Under the pieces are notes generated by a model. That model was not told where the DNA came from and searched no databases. It saw only the letters and a program-made list of their open reading frames with translations. This document shows positions 42,157-52,056 of a DNA stretch of 64,000 bases, piece by piece (position 1 is the first letter of the stretch; the number at the start of each line of letters is the position of its first letter). The stretch comes from Pseudomonas purpurea (GTDB lineage Bacteria > Pseudomonadota > Gammaproteobacteria > Pseudomonadales > Pseudomonadaceae). The DNA is taken from positions 5,038,001-5,102,000 of the forward strand of contig NZ_CP150918.1 of the NCBI RefSeq assembly GCF_039908635.1. Direction: 5' to 3'. The translations under genes were made by a program, and so were the position numbers.

Positions 42157-44578
42157 ATGGCGCCAAAACCACCGGTAACTTCTCCACCAAAATTCACCGC
42201 GCCTGAGCCACCAGCATTGACGCTGCCGCCATTGCACGCGGCGGGAGCCCCCTCAATCGTTCGCCCGGGCGTACAAAGTGGCACCTCGCCTGACTCTACG
42301 ACATACATCCCCTTGCTACCGGAAGTGAGCGTGCCCAGGACGGAAACGGCACTCCCGACATTGCCACCGTTAAACGTTCGGGATGCTGCCACTGCCCTGC
42401 CGTCGGCATCCGCTACAGGGACGAACCCGCTCCAGGCATTCCATCTGTCCACGCACTCATCCACCTTCCTGCCGGCACCCGACGGCGACGGGTTCAGAAT
42501 CCATGCGCAACGCCGGTACGCCGACCTTCAGTCTGGTGGTACGGTTCATGTGGACTTCGACACTGCGGCGGGGTTGTACCGGGCAAAGCTGCGCCACGAA
42601 CGAACAGCCTCAGGGCCAGCCTTGCGGCTGAATGCCGACGGCCAAACCTGGCGCCTGGCATCCCCCACAGACACCCTCAATGCCGAGCCGCAGCCCGCCA
42701 ATTCCACGATGAACCCATCAGTTGCGCACCGAGGTCAACCTGTCGGCCAGCGCACCTACATCGACATTGCGCACTACGTCTGGAACCCGCAGGCAACCAA
42801 CCTCCAGGGGTATGTGGTGATGCACAGAAAAAGGGACGCGGATCAATCCGTCGGCCCCGAGACTCAACTGGCATTCCCGGATATCGATGGAAAATTTGTC
42901 AGCGTCGAACCGACCGGCCGTCCGATCGACCAGCCAGCGCAGCAGCTACCCGCCTGGACTGACCGTGACATCTGGGATTTTTATGATTTGCAGGGGGGGG
43001 ATATCAGCCGATTTCGCGCCGAGGTCGCCCTGACCGGCAAGAAACCACAATGGGGCCGAACCTCGGTTGAACCGACGAAGCACACCCCACCTGCTCCACG
43101 AACTCCGGCGCTGGCTATTCCCTCAGGAGAGCGAGGAAGCGTTTGCCAGGCTAATGGCGCCGCACAACCATTCGTCCGCGCAATTGTTGGCGATGCTCGA
43201 CAAAGTGGACATCAATTGGAATACCGCTCAACAGAGAGAAGCCCGCAAACGCACATCGAGCGATCAGCAACCCGGGCCCAGTAGCTCTGCGAAGCACCCC
43301 CGCCTGACAGAGGCACAACCGACCGGCGAGACGGCACCAGCCCTCACCTACCTCGAGACGGCTCGTCAAAACGCCGAATCGAGAAAGCAACTGGTTGTAC
43401 AACTTCAAGCCCGAACACACACGGACAAAGGCCCGCCAACCCTGGACGAAGTGACGGCGTCGATTAAACCTTACAACTTGTCGAACCGGCAGCTAACGCG
43501 CCTGATCGCCGAGATAGAGCCCGACGGAGGCATCCCGCCGTGGGCTGAAAACCATAAGCAATCATCCATGGACGAGGCAAACACGCACCGGTTCGACGAT
43601 GCCTATGAAGAGTTGCTGCCTGAAATCCTGAGCCTGCGAAACAGCGGACAGGGCTTTACGGATTTCAACACCCGCTACACCCGCCCCTATCTTGAGGGTT
43701 TACTGGCCTACGCCGGGTACAAACGCAACAAACACAACTGTTTGTACCGAACCGATATTCCAGCCATGTTCAGGGGCGATGACCGTACACCTTTCGAGTT
43801 TTCCCGGGACGGTCATATGCTCCCGCGCGCAAACCTGGGCGAAGGCTCAACAACCCAAAGGGCCGTAAGCGCAACCTTCAGCCTGAGCGACGCGCAACAG
43901 TACATTCATCATTTCGGCAAGCAATCCGGGATTGAAGAGCTTCTGTACGACACCCAGTACCACAAATACCCCGGCGACTTGAACAGCACCCAATCGCGCG
44001 TTACAGACTCAAGTGACAGTGCTTCGGACGCTGACGGCGATTCCGAGAACAGCGCCAGTGGCTCGGATGTCGAATTGGGACGGATCATGGAGAAGGACTA
44101 TTACCCGAAAAGACGCAACCAGAACATAGCCTTTTGTTACCTGTTCGACACCCGCAACATCGAGATCGTCCCGGCCCGTGAAAACTATCAGCTCAACAGG
44201 GACGCGCTCAATGAGTCAAAAAAAACCGGAGGCAACACCTGGTTTCCCGACGATGATCTGGAAGGGCATATTTCAATGTCCAGCCGGGGCTTCAGCGCAG
44301 ACCGGATCTGGCTGGTGAACTCGACTTTTACCCGTGCCGCGCGAGTCAACGACCTCTATTCGCAATCCTATGATCATGCCGACCACTCCTCCAGGGGCGA
44401 GGCTGACAGTATCGAAGAGCGAACATGGGCCGGCGCGCACAACCTGAATGAATACGACGACCTGATTGATCAGGTCGCGGCGGCAAACAAACCGGTGCTC
44501 AACTTTCCCGCCGGCAAAGACGTGTTCTCCAATGACGTTACTTTTGCCCCCGACCTGAGCGTGCCAGCCAGCAACTGA
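42157..44578 (+). pseudogene. Toxin-like gene 2 (multidomain, ADP-ribosyltransferase-like C-terminus), one-base frameshift
   Basis: The frame from 42157 continues in +1 after an extra G in GGGGCC (43052-43057), QW|AEPRLNRRSTPHLLHEL; corrected length 806 residues. AAAGGAAT precedes the start, 92 bases after gene 1. Layout: Pro-rich N-terminus (1-60); two similar beta-type modules (about 121-170, RRYADLQSGGTVHVDFD; about 197-245, QRTYIDIAHYVW); helical middle; C-terminal region 525-730 that resembles an R-S-E ADP-ribosyltransferase: LYRTD (Arg531), SATFSLSDA, and DLEGHISMSSRGFSADRIW. In an enterotoxin-like alignment the catalytic Glu would fall on His704 of E-G-H, so activity is uncertain. An acidic Ser/Asp insert lies at about 612-637. 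The function is not established. Confidence 0.5.
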
Positions 44579-44594
44579 TCGCGGCTGACCCGCA

Positions 44595-45185
44595 CTAGGC
44601 GAACAACTCGCCTTGCAACTCGTCGAGCAACGCCTGGATCGCATCCAGGCGTTGCTGCGGATCATCCAGTTGCAGCAGATCAATCTTGTCCAGCTCGGAA
44701 AACGGCAATAAATACGCAAGTTGATTGGCCAGCGATTGCTGGCCGGTGGCTTCGGTGCCCATATTCAGGGCTTCGACCATCGGATGTTCGGCCAGGGCCT
44801 TGAGCAAGGCGAGCAGGTCGGCGTCTTCCTCCTGCAAGGGTTGTTCGGGTTCGTCTTCAAGCCACTCGACATCGGCGACCGTCAACTGGTCACGCTGCAC
44901 TTCGGTGCGCAGCACGTTGAAGCGGCGCCCGCCCTGGACACGAATGCCCAGCAGGCCGTTGTCCTGCTGTTTGAAATCGGTGATCAAGGCCTCGCACCCC
45001 ACCAGTGCATAACCCTCGGGGGCGATGCCGACCTCGTCGCCATCGAGGATGCACACCACGCCAAAGCCTGCCCCCTGCTTCATGCAGCGGCCGATCATGT
45101 CCAGGTAGCGCGCCTCGAAGATCTGCAAATCGAGGATGCAGCCCGGAAACAGCACGGTATTGAGAGGAAAAAGCGCCAGGTTCAT
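44595..45185 (-). CDS. LON substrate-binding-domain protein
   Basis: 196 residues made of only the N-terminal substrate-recognition domain of Lon protease, with no AAA+ or peptidase part. It starts MNLALFPLNTVLFPGC and contains LQIFEARYLDMIGRCM, the two signature stretches of this domain. Such stand-alone proteins (YcaP/PA4012-like) have no proven role; adaptor or decoy for Lon is a guess. It is 10 bases from lrgB on the same strand and converges on toxin-like gene 2. Confidence 0.88.
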   Translation of the reverse strand: MNLALFPLNTVLFPGCILDLQIFEARYLDMIGRCMKQGAGFGVVCILDGDEVGIAPEGYALVGCEALITDFKQQDNGLLGIRVQGGRRFNVLRTEVQRDQLTVADVEWLEDEPEQPLQEEDADLLALLKALAEHPMVEALNMGTEATGQQSLANQLAYLLPFSELDKIDLLQLDDPQQRLDAIQALLDELQGELFA

Positions 45186-45195
45186 AAAGGTTTCC

Positions 45196-45912
45196 TTAAA
45201 CCACCATCGACACCGCCAGCGGCAGGAACACCGCCGTGGCCACGCCCATCAAACTCATCGACAAGGCGGCGAACGCGCCGCACTCCTCACTTTCCTGCAA
45301 CGCTACCGACGTGCCGACCGCATGGGCCGTCATGCCCAGCGCCATGCCCCGCGCCTCAGGGCCATGAACACCCAGACGGGTCAGAAGACTTGGCCCGAAG
45401 ATCGCCCCGATCACGCCCGTGATCAACACGAACACTGCCGCCAGCGCCGCTACACCGCCGATCTGCTCGGCCACCAGCATGGCAATCGGCGACGTCACCG
45501 ACTTGGGCGCCATGGTCATCAGGATCATGTGCTCGGCGCCAAACCACCAGCCCAGCAACACGCCCATGCCGGTGGCCACTACGCCGCCTATCACCAGCGT
45601 AGTAAATATCGGCCAGAACAACTGCCGAATCCGTCGCAGATTGAGGTACAGCGGCACCGCGAGGGCGACCGTGGCCGGCCCCAGCAGGACACTGAGAATC
45701 TCGGTGCTCTTGCGGTACTCGGCATAGCTCAGGCCACAACCGAGCAGCACGCCGATCACCAGCAACATCGACACCAGCACCGGTTGCAGGAAGATCCAGC
45801 GGGTTTTCTCGAACGCCGCCAGCACCAACTGATATGCGCCCAGGGTAATACCGATGCCGAACAACGGATGGTGAATCACCGCCGCCCAGGCGCCCTGCCA
45901 GTCGAACATCAT
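45196..45912 (-). CDS. lrgB: LrgB/CidB family membrane protein
   Basis: 238 residues with about seven membrane helices; LrgB family hallmarks are LLGPATVALAVPLY, MAPKSVTSPIA and GMTAHAVGTSVAL. LrgAB/CidAB proteins are linked in other bacteria to control of murein hydrolases and to export of metabolic by-products such as pyruvate. The start overlaps the lrgA stop by 4 bases, so LrgA and LrgB are made together. Confidence 0.93.
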   Translation of the reverse strand: MMFDWQGAWAAVIHHPLFGIGITLGAYQLVLAAFEKTRWIFLQPVLVSMLLVIGVLLGCGLSYAEYRKSTEILSVLLGPATVALAVPLYLNLRRIRQLFWPIFTTLVIGGVVATGMGVLLGWWFGAEHMILMTMAPKSVTSPIAMLVAEQIGGVAALAAVFVLITGVIGAIFGPSLLTRLGVHGPEARGMALGMTAHAVGTSVALQESEECGAFAALSMSLMGVATAVFLPLAVSMVV

Positions 45913-46271
45913 TGCCCGTCCTCCCGCCGTGCCTGGCGCCTGACCAGACGCTGCATCAGCACCCCGGCGAACGCCATGGACAGCACCAGCGACAGCACCA
46001 GCGCACCGACGATGGCCCAGAAATCCGCAGCAATATCGGCGGCATACACCATCACGCCCACGGCGGGCGGTACCAGCAGCAACGGCAGATAACGCAGCAA
46101 ACTGCTCGCCGCCTGACTCAGCGGCTCACCGACTTCACCGCGCACAATCAGAAAAACCAGCATCAGCAGCAGGCCGACAATCGGCCCCGGCAGCACCGGC
46201 AAAAACAAATGGTTGATGGCCGTGCCGAGCAATTGAAACAGCACCAGCCAGGTCAGGCCACGTAACAACAT
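45909..46271 (-). CDS. lrgA: LrgA/CidA family holin-like protein
   Basis: 120 residues, four predicted helices. Family stretch: LLGTAINHLFLPVLPGPIVGL and LLLVPPAVGVM. The basic C-terminus (QRLVRRQARRED) is cytoplasmic. It forms a two-gene unit with lrgB by a 4-base overlap. No LytTR or LysR regulator stands next to it. It is divergent from the MaoC-like gene. Confidence 0.92.
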   Translation of the reverse strand: MLLRGLTWLVLFQLLGTAINHLFLPVLPGPIVGLLLMLVFLIVRGEVGEPLSQAASSLLRYLPLLLVPPAVGVMVYAADIAADFWAIVGALVLSLVLSMAFAGVLMQRLVRRQARREDGQ

Positions 46272-46465
46272 CCGTCATCTCCAGCAGAACTCGGCCCGCA
46301 CAAACGGGCCGGGCATTATAAGCACGGCACATGCTATGCGAGGGTATTCGCCAACGGTATGGAGGCTTGACCTGAGCAAATTGCCATGATGATCTAAAGT
46401 GGTTGTTCGGGGAGGTCACATCCCCAGCCAAAAATATAAAACCGATGAACCCAAGGAGAGTCTCA

Positions 46466-46921
46466 ATGCCCTATGTTCCCGTAGCAGAGCTCAAAGATTA
46501 TGTCGGCAAGGAACTCGGACGTTCCGAATGGCTCACCATCGATCAGGACCGCATCAACCTGTTCGCCGAAGCCACTGGCGATTATCAGTTCATCCACGTT
46601 GATCCGGTCAAGGCGGCGAAGACCCCGTTTGGCGGCACCATTGCCCACGGTTTCCTGTCGCTGTCACTGATCCCCAAGCTGATGGAAGACATCCTGATCC
46701 TGCCGCAAGGCCTGAAGATGGCAGTCAACTACGGCCTGGACAGCGTGCGCTTTATTCAACCGGTGAAGGTCGATTCCCGGGTCCGGCTCAAGGTCGACCT
46801 GGCCGAGGTCACCGAGAAGAAACCCGGCCAATGGCTACTCAAGGCCACCGCCACCCTGGAAATCGAAGGTTCGGACAAACCGGCGTACATCGCTGAACCA
46901 TTGTCGCTGTGCTTCGTCTGA
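46466..46921 (+). CDS. MaoC-like hydratase
   Basis: 151 residues, hot-dog fold. The hydratase signature is visible: FAEATGDYQFIHVDPVKAA (Asp and His of the catalytic pair) followed by FGGTIAHGFLSLSL. Family members hydrate short to medium (R)-enoyl-CoAs, linking beta-oxidation with PHA synthesis; the substrate here is not known. I start at MPYVPVAELKDY, after AAGGAGAG; the earlier frame from 46403 is not family-like. A hairpin follows the stop. Confidence 0.88.
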   Translation: MPYVPVAELKDYVGKELGRSEWLTIDQDRINLFAEATGDYQFIHVDPVKAAKTPFGGTIAHGFLSLSLIPKLMEDILILPQGLKMAVNYGLDSVRFIQPVKVDSRVRLKVDLAEVTEKKPGQWLLKATATLEIEGSDKPAYIAEPLSLCFV

Positions 46922-46934
46922 AGCACGCCTGACT

Positions 46935-46958
46935 GCGAAACAGCTCACGCTGTTTCGC
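46935..46958. terminator. Hairpin after the MaoC-like gene
   Basis: GCGAAACAGC-TCAC-GCTGTTTCGC, a perfect 10-bp stem 14 bases after the stop; the U tract is poor. Confidence 0.55.
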
Positions 46959-47022
46959 GCGTCTCTATATACAAGCCATCTTGCTGCGGCATACTCGGTC
47001 GCCTAATTGCCCGGATCCCGCT

Positions 47023-48741
47023 ATGCGCTCACTTGTACCCCTTGCTCTGACCCTGTTGCTCACTGCGTGTGGTGATGGCGAATCGCTGTTGCCGCCTGAC
47101 GCACGCCTGCCCGATGGCGGCCGTTATCGCGGCGATCTGGTCAATGGGCTGTTACAGGGCCAGGGCCGCATCGACTACCCGAACGGCAGTTGGTACGCCG
47201 GGCAGTTCGACAAGGGCCAGTGGCATGGCCAGGGTGAATGGCATGGCAGCAACGGCGAAGTCTATCGCGGGGAATTCCAGCAAGGGCTGTTTCAGGGCCA
47301 GGGCACGCTGACCACCACCGGCAGCAGTTACACCGGCGGCTTCAAGCTCGGGCGGCGTGACGGTGAAGGCACCCTTAAAGAAAATGCCATGACTTACCGT
47401 GGCGAATTCAAGGCCGATCAATATTCAGGGCTCGGTCGTCTCGAACTCGACGACGGCAGCCAGTATCAAGGCCAGTTCGCCCATGGCAAACCCAACGGCG
47501 AAGGCCAGCGCAGCGATGGCAACGGCAACCAGTTCACCGGGCATTTTGTCGACGGTCAGCTGGAAAGCAACGGCACGTTCAACAGCGCCGACGGCGACAT
47601 CTACGTCGGTGGTTTCAAACAGAATCAGCTGAACGGCAAGGGCCGCTACGAAAACGCCGATGGCGACGTCTGGATCGGTCAGTTCAAGGACGGCGCACTG
47701 AACGGCAAGGGCGAGTTGATCGGTGCCGACGGCAGCCATTACACCGGCCAGTTCAGTGACTGGCGCTTCACTGGCTCCGGTCGCCTGAATCTGCCGGATG
47801 GCAGTTTCTACATCGGCCAGTTCGACAGCGACAGCTACCAGGGCCAGGGCACACTGGTGCTCATCGACGGCACGGTACAGAGCGGCTACTGGGCCAACGG
47901 CCAGCGCGTGCGCGATGCCGACGGCAGGTTGCTGCCCGACAGCCTCGAACTTGGTTTGCTGGCGCAGGGTCGCCTGGTCGAGCAAGCCTTGGCCGCAGTG
48001 CCGGCTTCCACGCCGGCGGTCGAGTTGTACACGCTGACGCTGGGCGGCGACGGCAAACAAAGTGTGTTCCTGCGTGAGTCCGATTACGTCAGCAACATGC
48101 TCGCCAGCCGCTTCGGCGCCCGTGGCCAGATTCGCCTGGTCAACCATCGCGACCATCTCGTCGACCGGCCGATGGCCACCCGCGAGAACCTGCGCCGCGC
48201 CGCCCTGACGCTGGCCGAACGCAGCGGTCCGGAAGACTTGCTGTTCATCTACCTGACCAGCCACGGCACCAGCGACCATGAACTGGTGCTCGACCAGCCG
48301 CGCATGGAGCTGGCCGACCTGCCGGCCGATGAACTGGCGAGCGTCCTTGCTCCGCTGAAAAACCGCGACAAAATCATCGTGATCTCGGCCTGCTACTCCG
48401 GCGGGTTCATACCCGCACTCAAGGACGAACACACCCTGATCATGACGGCCTCGAGAGCCGACCGAGTGTCCTTCGGCTGCTCGGAAGAGGCCGACTTCAC
48501 GTACTTCGGCGATGCGTTGTTCGCCCAGGCACTGAACCAGACCGACGACTTGCAGCAAGCCTTCAACCAGGCCAAGGCCACCGTTGCCGAACGCGAACTG
48601 GCGGACAACTTCGAAGCCTCCGAGCCACAAATCTGGGCACCGAAAACCGTCATTGCCCACTGGCAACTGCTGCGCAAACAGCAAGCGCAAAAGGCCCTGC
48701 AAAGTGCCGCGATTGCCAGCAAGGAAGCAAAGAGCAACTAA
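47023..48741 (+). CDS. MORN-repeat lipoprotein with C13-family (legumain-like) peptidase domain
   Basis: 572 residues. Signal peptide with lipobox LLLTAC (Cys about 16). Then about eleven MORN-type repeats of 22-23 residues (about 30-290), each of the form (Y/F)xGxFxxGxxxGxG, and a C-terminal caspase-fold domain (about 330-540) with the His-Gly motif [13 protein letters not shown] and the catalytic Cys in [10 protein letters not shown]. Peptidase C13 includes legumain and the GPI8 transamidase. In bacteria the substrates are unknown. I start at [13 protein letters not shown], the only start that gives the signal peptide. It is followed after 28 bases by an NAD(P)-binding protein gene. Confidence 0.88.
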   Translation: MRSLVPLALTLLLTACGDGESLLPPDARLPDGGRYRGDLVNGLLQGQGRIDYPNGSWYAGQFDKGQWHGQGEWHGSNGEVYRGEFQQGLFQGQGTLTTTGSSYTGGFKLGRRDGEGTLKENAMTYRGEFKADQYSGLGRLELDDGSQYQGQFAHGKPNGEGQRSDGNGNQFTGHFVDGQLESNGTFNSADGDIYVGGFKQNQLNGKGRYENADGDVWIGQFKDGALNGKGELIGADGSHYTGQFSDWRFTGSGRLNLPDGSFYIGQFDSDSYQGQGTLVLIDGTVQSGYWANGQRVRDADGRLLPDSLELGLLAQGRLVEQALAAVPASTPAVELYTLTLGGDGKQSVFLRESDYVSNMLASRFGARGQIRLVNHRDHLVDRPMATRENLRRAALTLAERSGPEDLLFIYLTSHGTSDHELVLDQPRMELADLPADELASVLAPLKNRDKIIVISACYSGGFIPALKDEHTLIMTASRADRVSFGCSEEADFTYFGDALFAQALNQTDDLQQAFNQAKATVAERELADNFEASEPQIWAPKTVIAHWQLLRKQQAQKALQSAAIASKEAKSN

Positions 48742-48769
48742 GCTGAAACAGTATCAAGGGGAAAATATT

Positions 48770-49411
48770 ATGTACTTGACGCCTCAGCACATCCTGCTCG
48801 CCGGAGCGACCGGACTGACCGGTGAACACCTGCTCGACCGCCTGCTCAATGAACCCACCATCAGCCGCGTGCTGGCGCCATCACGCCGCCCACTGGCCGA
48901 ACACCCGCACCTGGAAAACCCGGTCGGCGATCCCGCCGTGTTTCTTCCACAACTCAGTGGCCGGGTCGATATCGCCTATTGCTGCCTGGGCACCACGATC
49001 AAACAGGCCGGTTCCGAACAGGCCTTCCGGGCGGTGGACCTCGACATGGTCGTGGCCTTCGCCAAACGCGCTCGGGAGATGGGCGCACGGCACCTGATCG
49101 TGATCAGCGCCATCGGCGCCGACCCTAAATCCTCGGTGTTCTACAACCGCGTCAAAGGGGAAATGGAGCAAGCGCTCAAGGCTCAGGACTGGCCGCAGTT
49201 GACCATTTGCCGCCCTTCCCTGTTGCTCGGCGATCGCCTTGAACCTCGCCTGGCCGAGCGAGTGGTCGGGCCGCTGTCCAAACTGATTCCCGGCAAGTAC
49301 CGCGGCATCGAAGCCTGCCAACTGGCCCGCGCCATGTGGCGCCTGGCGCTGGAAGAACAGGACGGCGTGCGGATTGTCGAGTCGGACGAGTTGCGCAAGT
49401 TAGGTAAGTAA
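48770..49411 (+). CDS. NAD(P)-binding Rossmann protein (atypical SDR)
   Basis: 213 residues. N-terminal nucleotide-binding motif [18 protein letters not shown] and the core [23 protein letters not shown], where the YxxxK of SDRs appears as YNRVK. Proteins of this type (HTATIP2/YbjT-like) bind NADPH without a known reaction. AAGGGG lies 8-9 bases before the ATG. It is on the same strand as the MORN-C13 gene and may be co-transcribed. A REPIN follows. Confidence 0.85.
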   Translation: MYLTPQHILLAGATGLTGEHLLDRLLNEPTISRVLAPSRRPLAEHPHLENPVGDPAVFLPQLSGRVDIAYCCLGTTIKQAGSEQAFRAVDLDMVVAFAKRAREMGARHLIVISAIGADPKSSVFYNRVKGEMEQALKAQDWPQLTICRPSLLLGDRLEPRLAERVVGPLSKLIPGKYRGIEACQLARAMWRLALEEQDGVRIVESDELRKLGK

Positions 49412-49423
49412 ACTGCGATCCTC

Positions 49424-49555
49424 TGTGGCGAGGGAGCTTGCTCCCGCTCGGCTGCGCAGCAGTCGTCATCGGGTCAATTGGATTTACCTGAGAAATTACA
49501 GCGGCAGGTTTAGGGGCCGCTTCGCGCCCCAGCGGGAGCAAGCTCCCTCGCCACA
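49424..49555. repeat. REPIN, class A
   Basis: Inverted pair TGTGGCGAGGGAGCTTGCTCC (49424) and mirror (ends 49555), between convergent genes. Confidence 0.88.
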
Positions 49556-49571
49556 AAGGTTGTGTCAGCTC

Positions 49572-49856
49572 TTACAACCCACCCGTCGCCTGAAACCCTA
49601 CGCCAAGCACCGTCAGCACCGACAACGGCAACAGCAACGTGTCGAGCAACGCGCTGGCCGGCAGGTCCAGGCCAGGGTAACTCGGTGCCTCGGCGCCGAA
49701 ACGGTCTTTGGCGCAGCACCCGCCGTCCAGCGCATACAAGTCCAGGCGCATGCCCGAATACACCACCGGTGCGCCGGGCTGGGCCGCGTTCAAGGTACGT
49801 GCCGTGGCGCACCCGCCCAGTTGCAGGGCGAGCGCCAGGCACAGCAGTTTATTCAT
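49572..49856 (-). CDS. YceK/YidQ family lipoprotein
   Basis: 94 residues. Signal with lipobox LQLGGC (Cys about 16), then [10 protein letters not shown] and a family-like [11 protein letters not shown] with paired cysteines GGCCAKDRF. The C-terminal half has a hydrophobic stretch ([19 protein letters not shown]) typical of DUF1375. The ATG at 49856 overlaps the ubiX stop by 8 bases; a GTG three bases earlier is possible. Function unknown. Confidence 0.8.
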   Translation of the reverse strand: MNKLLCLALALQLGGCATARTLNAAQPGAPVVYSGMRLDLYALDGGCCAKDRFGAEAPSYPGLDLPASALLDTLLLPLSVLTVLGVGFQATGGL

Positions 49857-50481
49857 CACTGCTCAGGTGATGCTCACCCCAGCGCGGCAGCATGTCTTGC
49901 GGGATGTTCAACAGGTTGAGAATCCGCGCCACGACAAAATCCACCAGATCATCGATGGTCTGCGGCTGGTGATAGAAGCCCGGTGAGGCCGGCAGAATCG
50001 TCACGCCCATGTTCGACAGCTTGAGCATGTTTTCCAGGTGGATACTCGAATACGGCGCCTCACGCGGCACCAGAATCAACTGTCGCCGCTCTTTCAACGT
50101 GACGTCGGCGGCGCGTTCGATCAGGTTGTTGCAGGCACCCGAGGCAATCGCCGACAAGGTCCCGGTGGAACACGGCACCACCACCATCGCGGCGGGCGAA
50201 CCGGAGCCCGAAGCCACGGGCGACATCCAGTCCTCCTTGCCATACACGCGAATCTGGCCGGCGGCAGCGCCGGTGTATTCGGTGAGGAAGGCCTGCATCA
50301 TCTGGGTCTTGGGCGGCAACGAGACGTCCGTCTCGGTGGCCATCACCAATTGCGCAGCCTTGGAAATCAGGAAGTGCACTTCGCGGTCTTCACGCACCAG
50401 GCAGTCCAGCAGGCGCAAACCGTACTGGGCGCCGGATGCGCCGGTCATCGCCAGCGTGATGCGATCCGGGCCGTTGTTCAT
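49849..50481 (-). CDS. ubiX: Flavin prenyltransferase UbiX
   Basis: Makes prenylated FMN, the cofactor of the UbiD decarboxylase in ubiquinone synthesis. 210 residues. Seen: [18 protein letters not shown] for the FMN-phosphate loop, [15 protein letters not shown] and [19 protein letters not shown]. The start overlaps the mpl stop by 4 bases (ATGA). I use MNNGPDRI; the longer frame lies inside mpl. Confidence 0.95.
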   Translation of the reverse strand: MNNGPDRITLAMTGASGAQYGLRLLDCLVREDREVHFLISKAAQLVMATETDVSLPPKTQMMQAFLTEYTGAAAGQIRVYGKEDWMSPVASGSGSPAAMVVVPCSTGTLSAIASGACNNLIERAADVTLKERRQLILVPREAPYSSIHLENMLKLSNMGVTILPASPGFYHQPQTIDDLVDFVVARILNLLNIPQDMLPRWGEHHLSSDE

Positions 50482-51827
50482 TGCAGCGCCTCGGCCAATT
50501 TGCCGTGCAGGCCGCCGAAGCCCCCGTTGCTCATGATCACCACGTGAGTGCCGGGTTGGACCTGGCTTTTGACACGCTCGATGATGCCGTCCAACGAATC
50601 GCTGACCACCGACGGCACCGTGCACCGTGCAGCGGTCGCCGCCAGATCCCAACCCAGATTGGCCGGCGCGTACCAGATCACCTGATCGGCATCGACCACG
50701 CTTTCCGGCAAGCCGTCACGGTGCGCGCCGAGCTTCATCGAGTTGGAGCGCGGCTCGATGATCGCGATCAACGGTGCATCGCCGATGCGTTTGCGCAAGC
50801 CGTCGAGGGTGGTGGCGATGGCCGTCGGGTGGTGGGCGAAGTCGTCATAAATAGTGATGCCGTTGACCTGCGCCACGACTTCCATCCGCCGCTTCACGCT
50901 TTTGAACGCGCTCAACGCCGCGATCCCCATGGCCGGCACCACGCCGACATGACGCGCCGCCGCCAACGTGGCCAAGGCGTTGGCCACGTTGTGCTGGCCG
51001 GTCATGTCCCACTCGACCACGCCTTGGGCAACGCCTTCAAACATCACTTCAAACCGCGAGCCGTCTTCACTGAGCAACTTGACCTGCCACTGACCGCCGT
51101 TGCCGGTGGTTTGCACCGGGGTCCAGCAACCCATTTCGATCACACGCTGCAAGGCCGGCTCGGTGGTCGGGTGAATCACCAGGCCTTCGCTCGGAATGGT
51201 CCGCACCAAGTGGTGGAACTGTCGCTCGATGGCCGGCAGGTCGGGGAAGATATCGGCGTGATCGAACTCAAGGTTGTTGAGGATCGCGGTGCGCGGACGG
51301 TAGTGAACGAACTTCGAGCGTTTGTCGAAGAACGCGCTGTCGTATTCATCGGCTTCGATCACGAAGAACGGTGTGTCGCCCAGACGCGCCGACACGGAGA
51401 AGTTCTGCGGCACGCCACCGATCAGGAAACCCGGCGCCATACCGGCATATTCCAGCACCCAGGCGAGCATGCTGCTGGTGGTGGTCTTGCCGTGAGTACC
51501 GGCAACCGCCAGCACCCAACGACCTTGCAGCACATGGTCGGCCAGCCATTGCGGACCGGAGACGTAAGGCAGGCCTTTGTTCAGCACGTACTCAACGGCC
51601 GGGTTGCCACGGGACATGGCATTGCCGATCACCACCAGGTCCGGTGCCGGATCGAGTTGCGCCGGATCGTAACCTTGGGTCAATTCAATGCCCTGGGCCT
51701 GCAACTGAGTACTCATCGGCGGATAAACGTTGGCGTCGGAGCCCGTCACGCGATGGCCCAGCTCTTTGGCCAGAACCGCCATCGAACCCATGAAAGTGCC
51801 GCAAATACCCAGAATATGAATGTGCAT
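50478..51827 (-). CDS. mpl: UDP-N-acetylmuramate:tripeptide ligase Mpl
   Basis: Mur-ligase that reattaches recycled L-Ala-gamma-D-Glu-meso-DAP to UDP-MurNAc. 449 residues from [15 protein letters not shown]. The ATP-binding motif [14 protein letters not shown] stands at about residue 110, and [11 protein letters not shown] and [10 protein letters not shown] are Mur-ligase blocks. It is coupled to ubiX by a 4-base overlap. Functionally it fits with ldcA, which trims the peptides that Mpl reuses. Confidence 0.95.
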   Translation of the reverse strand: MHIHILGICGTFMGSMAVLAKELGHRVTGSDANVYPPMSTQLQAQGIELTQGYDPAQLDPAPDLVVIGNAMSRGNPAVEYVLNKGLPYVSGPQWLADHVLQGRWVLAVAGTHGKTTTSSMLAWVLEYAGMAPGFLIGGVPQNFSVSARLGDTPFFVIEADEYDSAFFDKRSKFVHYRPRTAILNNLEFDHADIFPDLPAIERQFHHLVRTIPSEGLVIHPTTEPALQRVIEMGCWTPVQTTGNGGQWQVKLLSEDGSRFEVMFEGVAQGVVEWDMTGQHNVANALATLAAARHVGVVPAMGIAALSAFKSVKRRMEVVAQVNGITIYDDFAHHPTAIATTLDGLRKRIGDAPLIAIIEPRSNSMKLGAHRDGLPESVVDADQVIWYAPANLGWDLAATAARCTVPSVVSDSLDGIIERVKSQVQPGTHVVIMSNGGFGGLHGKLAEALQ

Positions 51828-51905
51828 AGTCAACCTCGTAAACATCGAGGCAGGTTAGCGTAGGGTGGGAAAAATCGCACTCTTTAGTGAGATGACCACG
51901 ACCAC

Positions 51906-52038
51906 TGTGGCGAGGGGGCTTGCCCCCGTTCGGCTGCGCAGCAGTCGTAAACCAGGTACATGCGATATATCCGGGAAATCGAGATTGCAGGTTTTGGGGC
52001 CGCTGTGCGGCCCAACGGGGGCAAACCCCCTTGCCACA
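51906..52038. repeat. REPIN, class A
   Basis: TGTGGCGAGGGGGCTTGCCCCC at 51906 and mirror (GGGGGCAAACCCCCTTGCCACA, ends 52038). The second arm has two changes, so it is partly decayed. Between the mpl promoter side and eatR. Confidence 0.83.
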
Positions 52039-52056
52039 AGGTATGCCCCATGCGGT

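Noticed and set aside
42993..43000. Run of eight G as the cause of the frameshift in toxin-like gene 2
   Set aside because: The second frame has a TGA at 43031-43033, after the run, so the frame change must lie further downstream; GGGGCC at 43052 fits.
45909..46271. LrgA as a phage holin of a prophage
   Set aside because: It is coupled to lrgB by overlap and no phage gene lies nearby; this is the chromosomal LrgAB pair.
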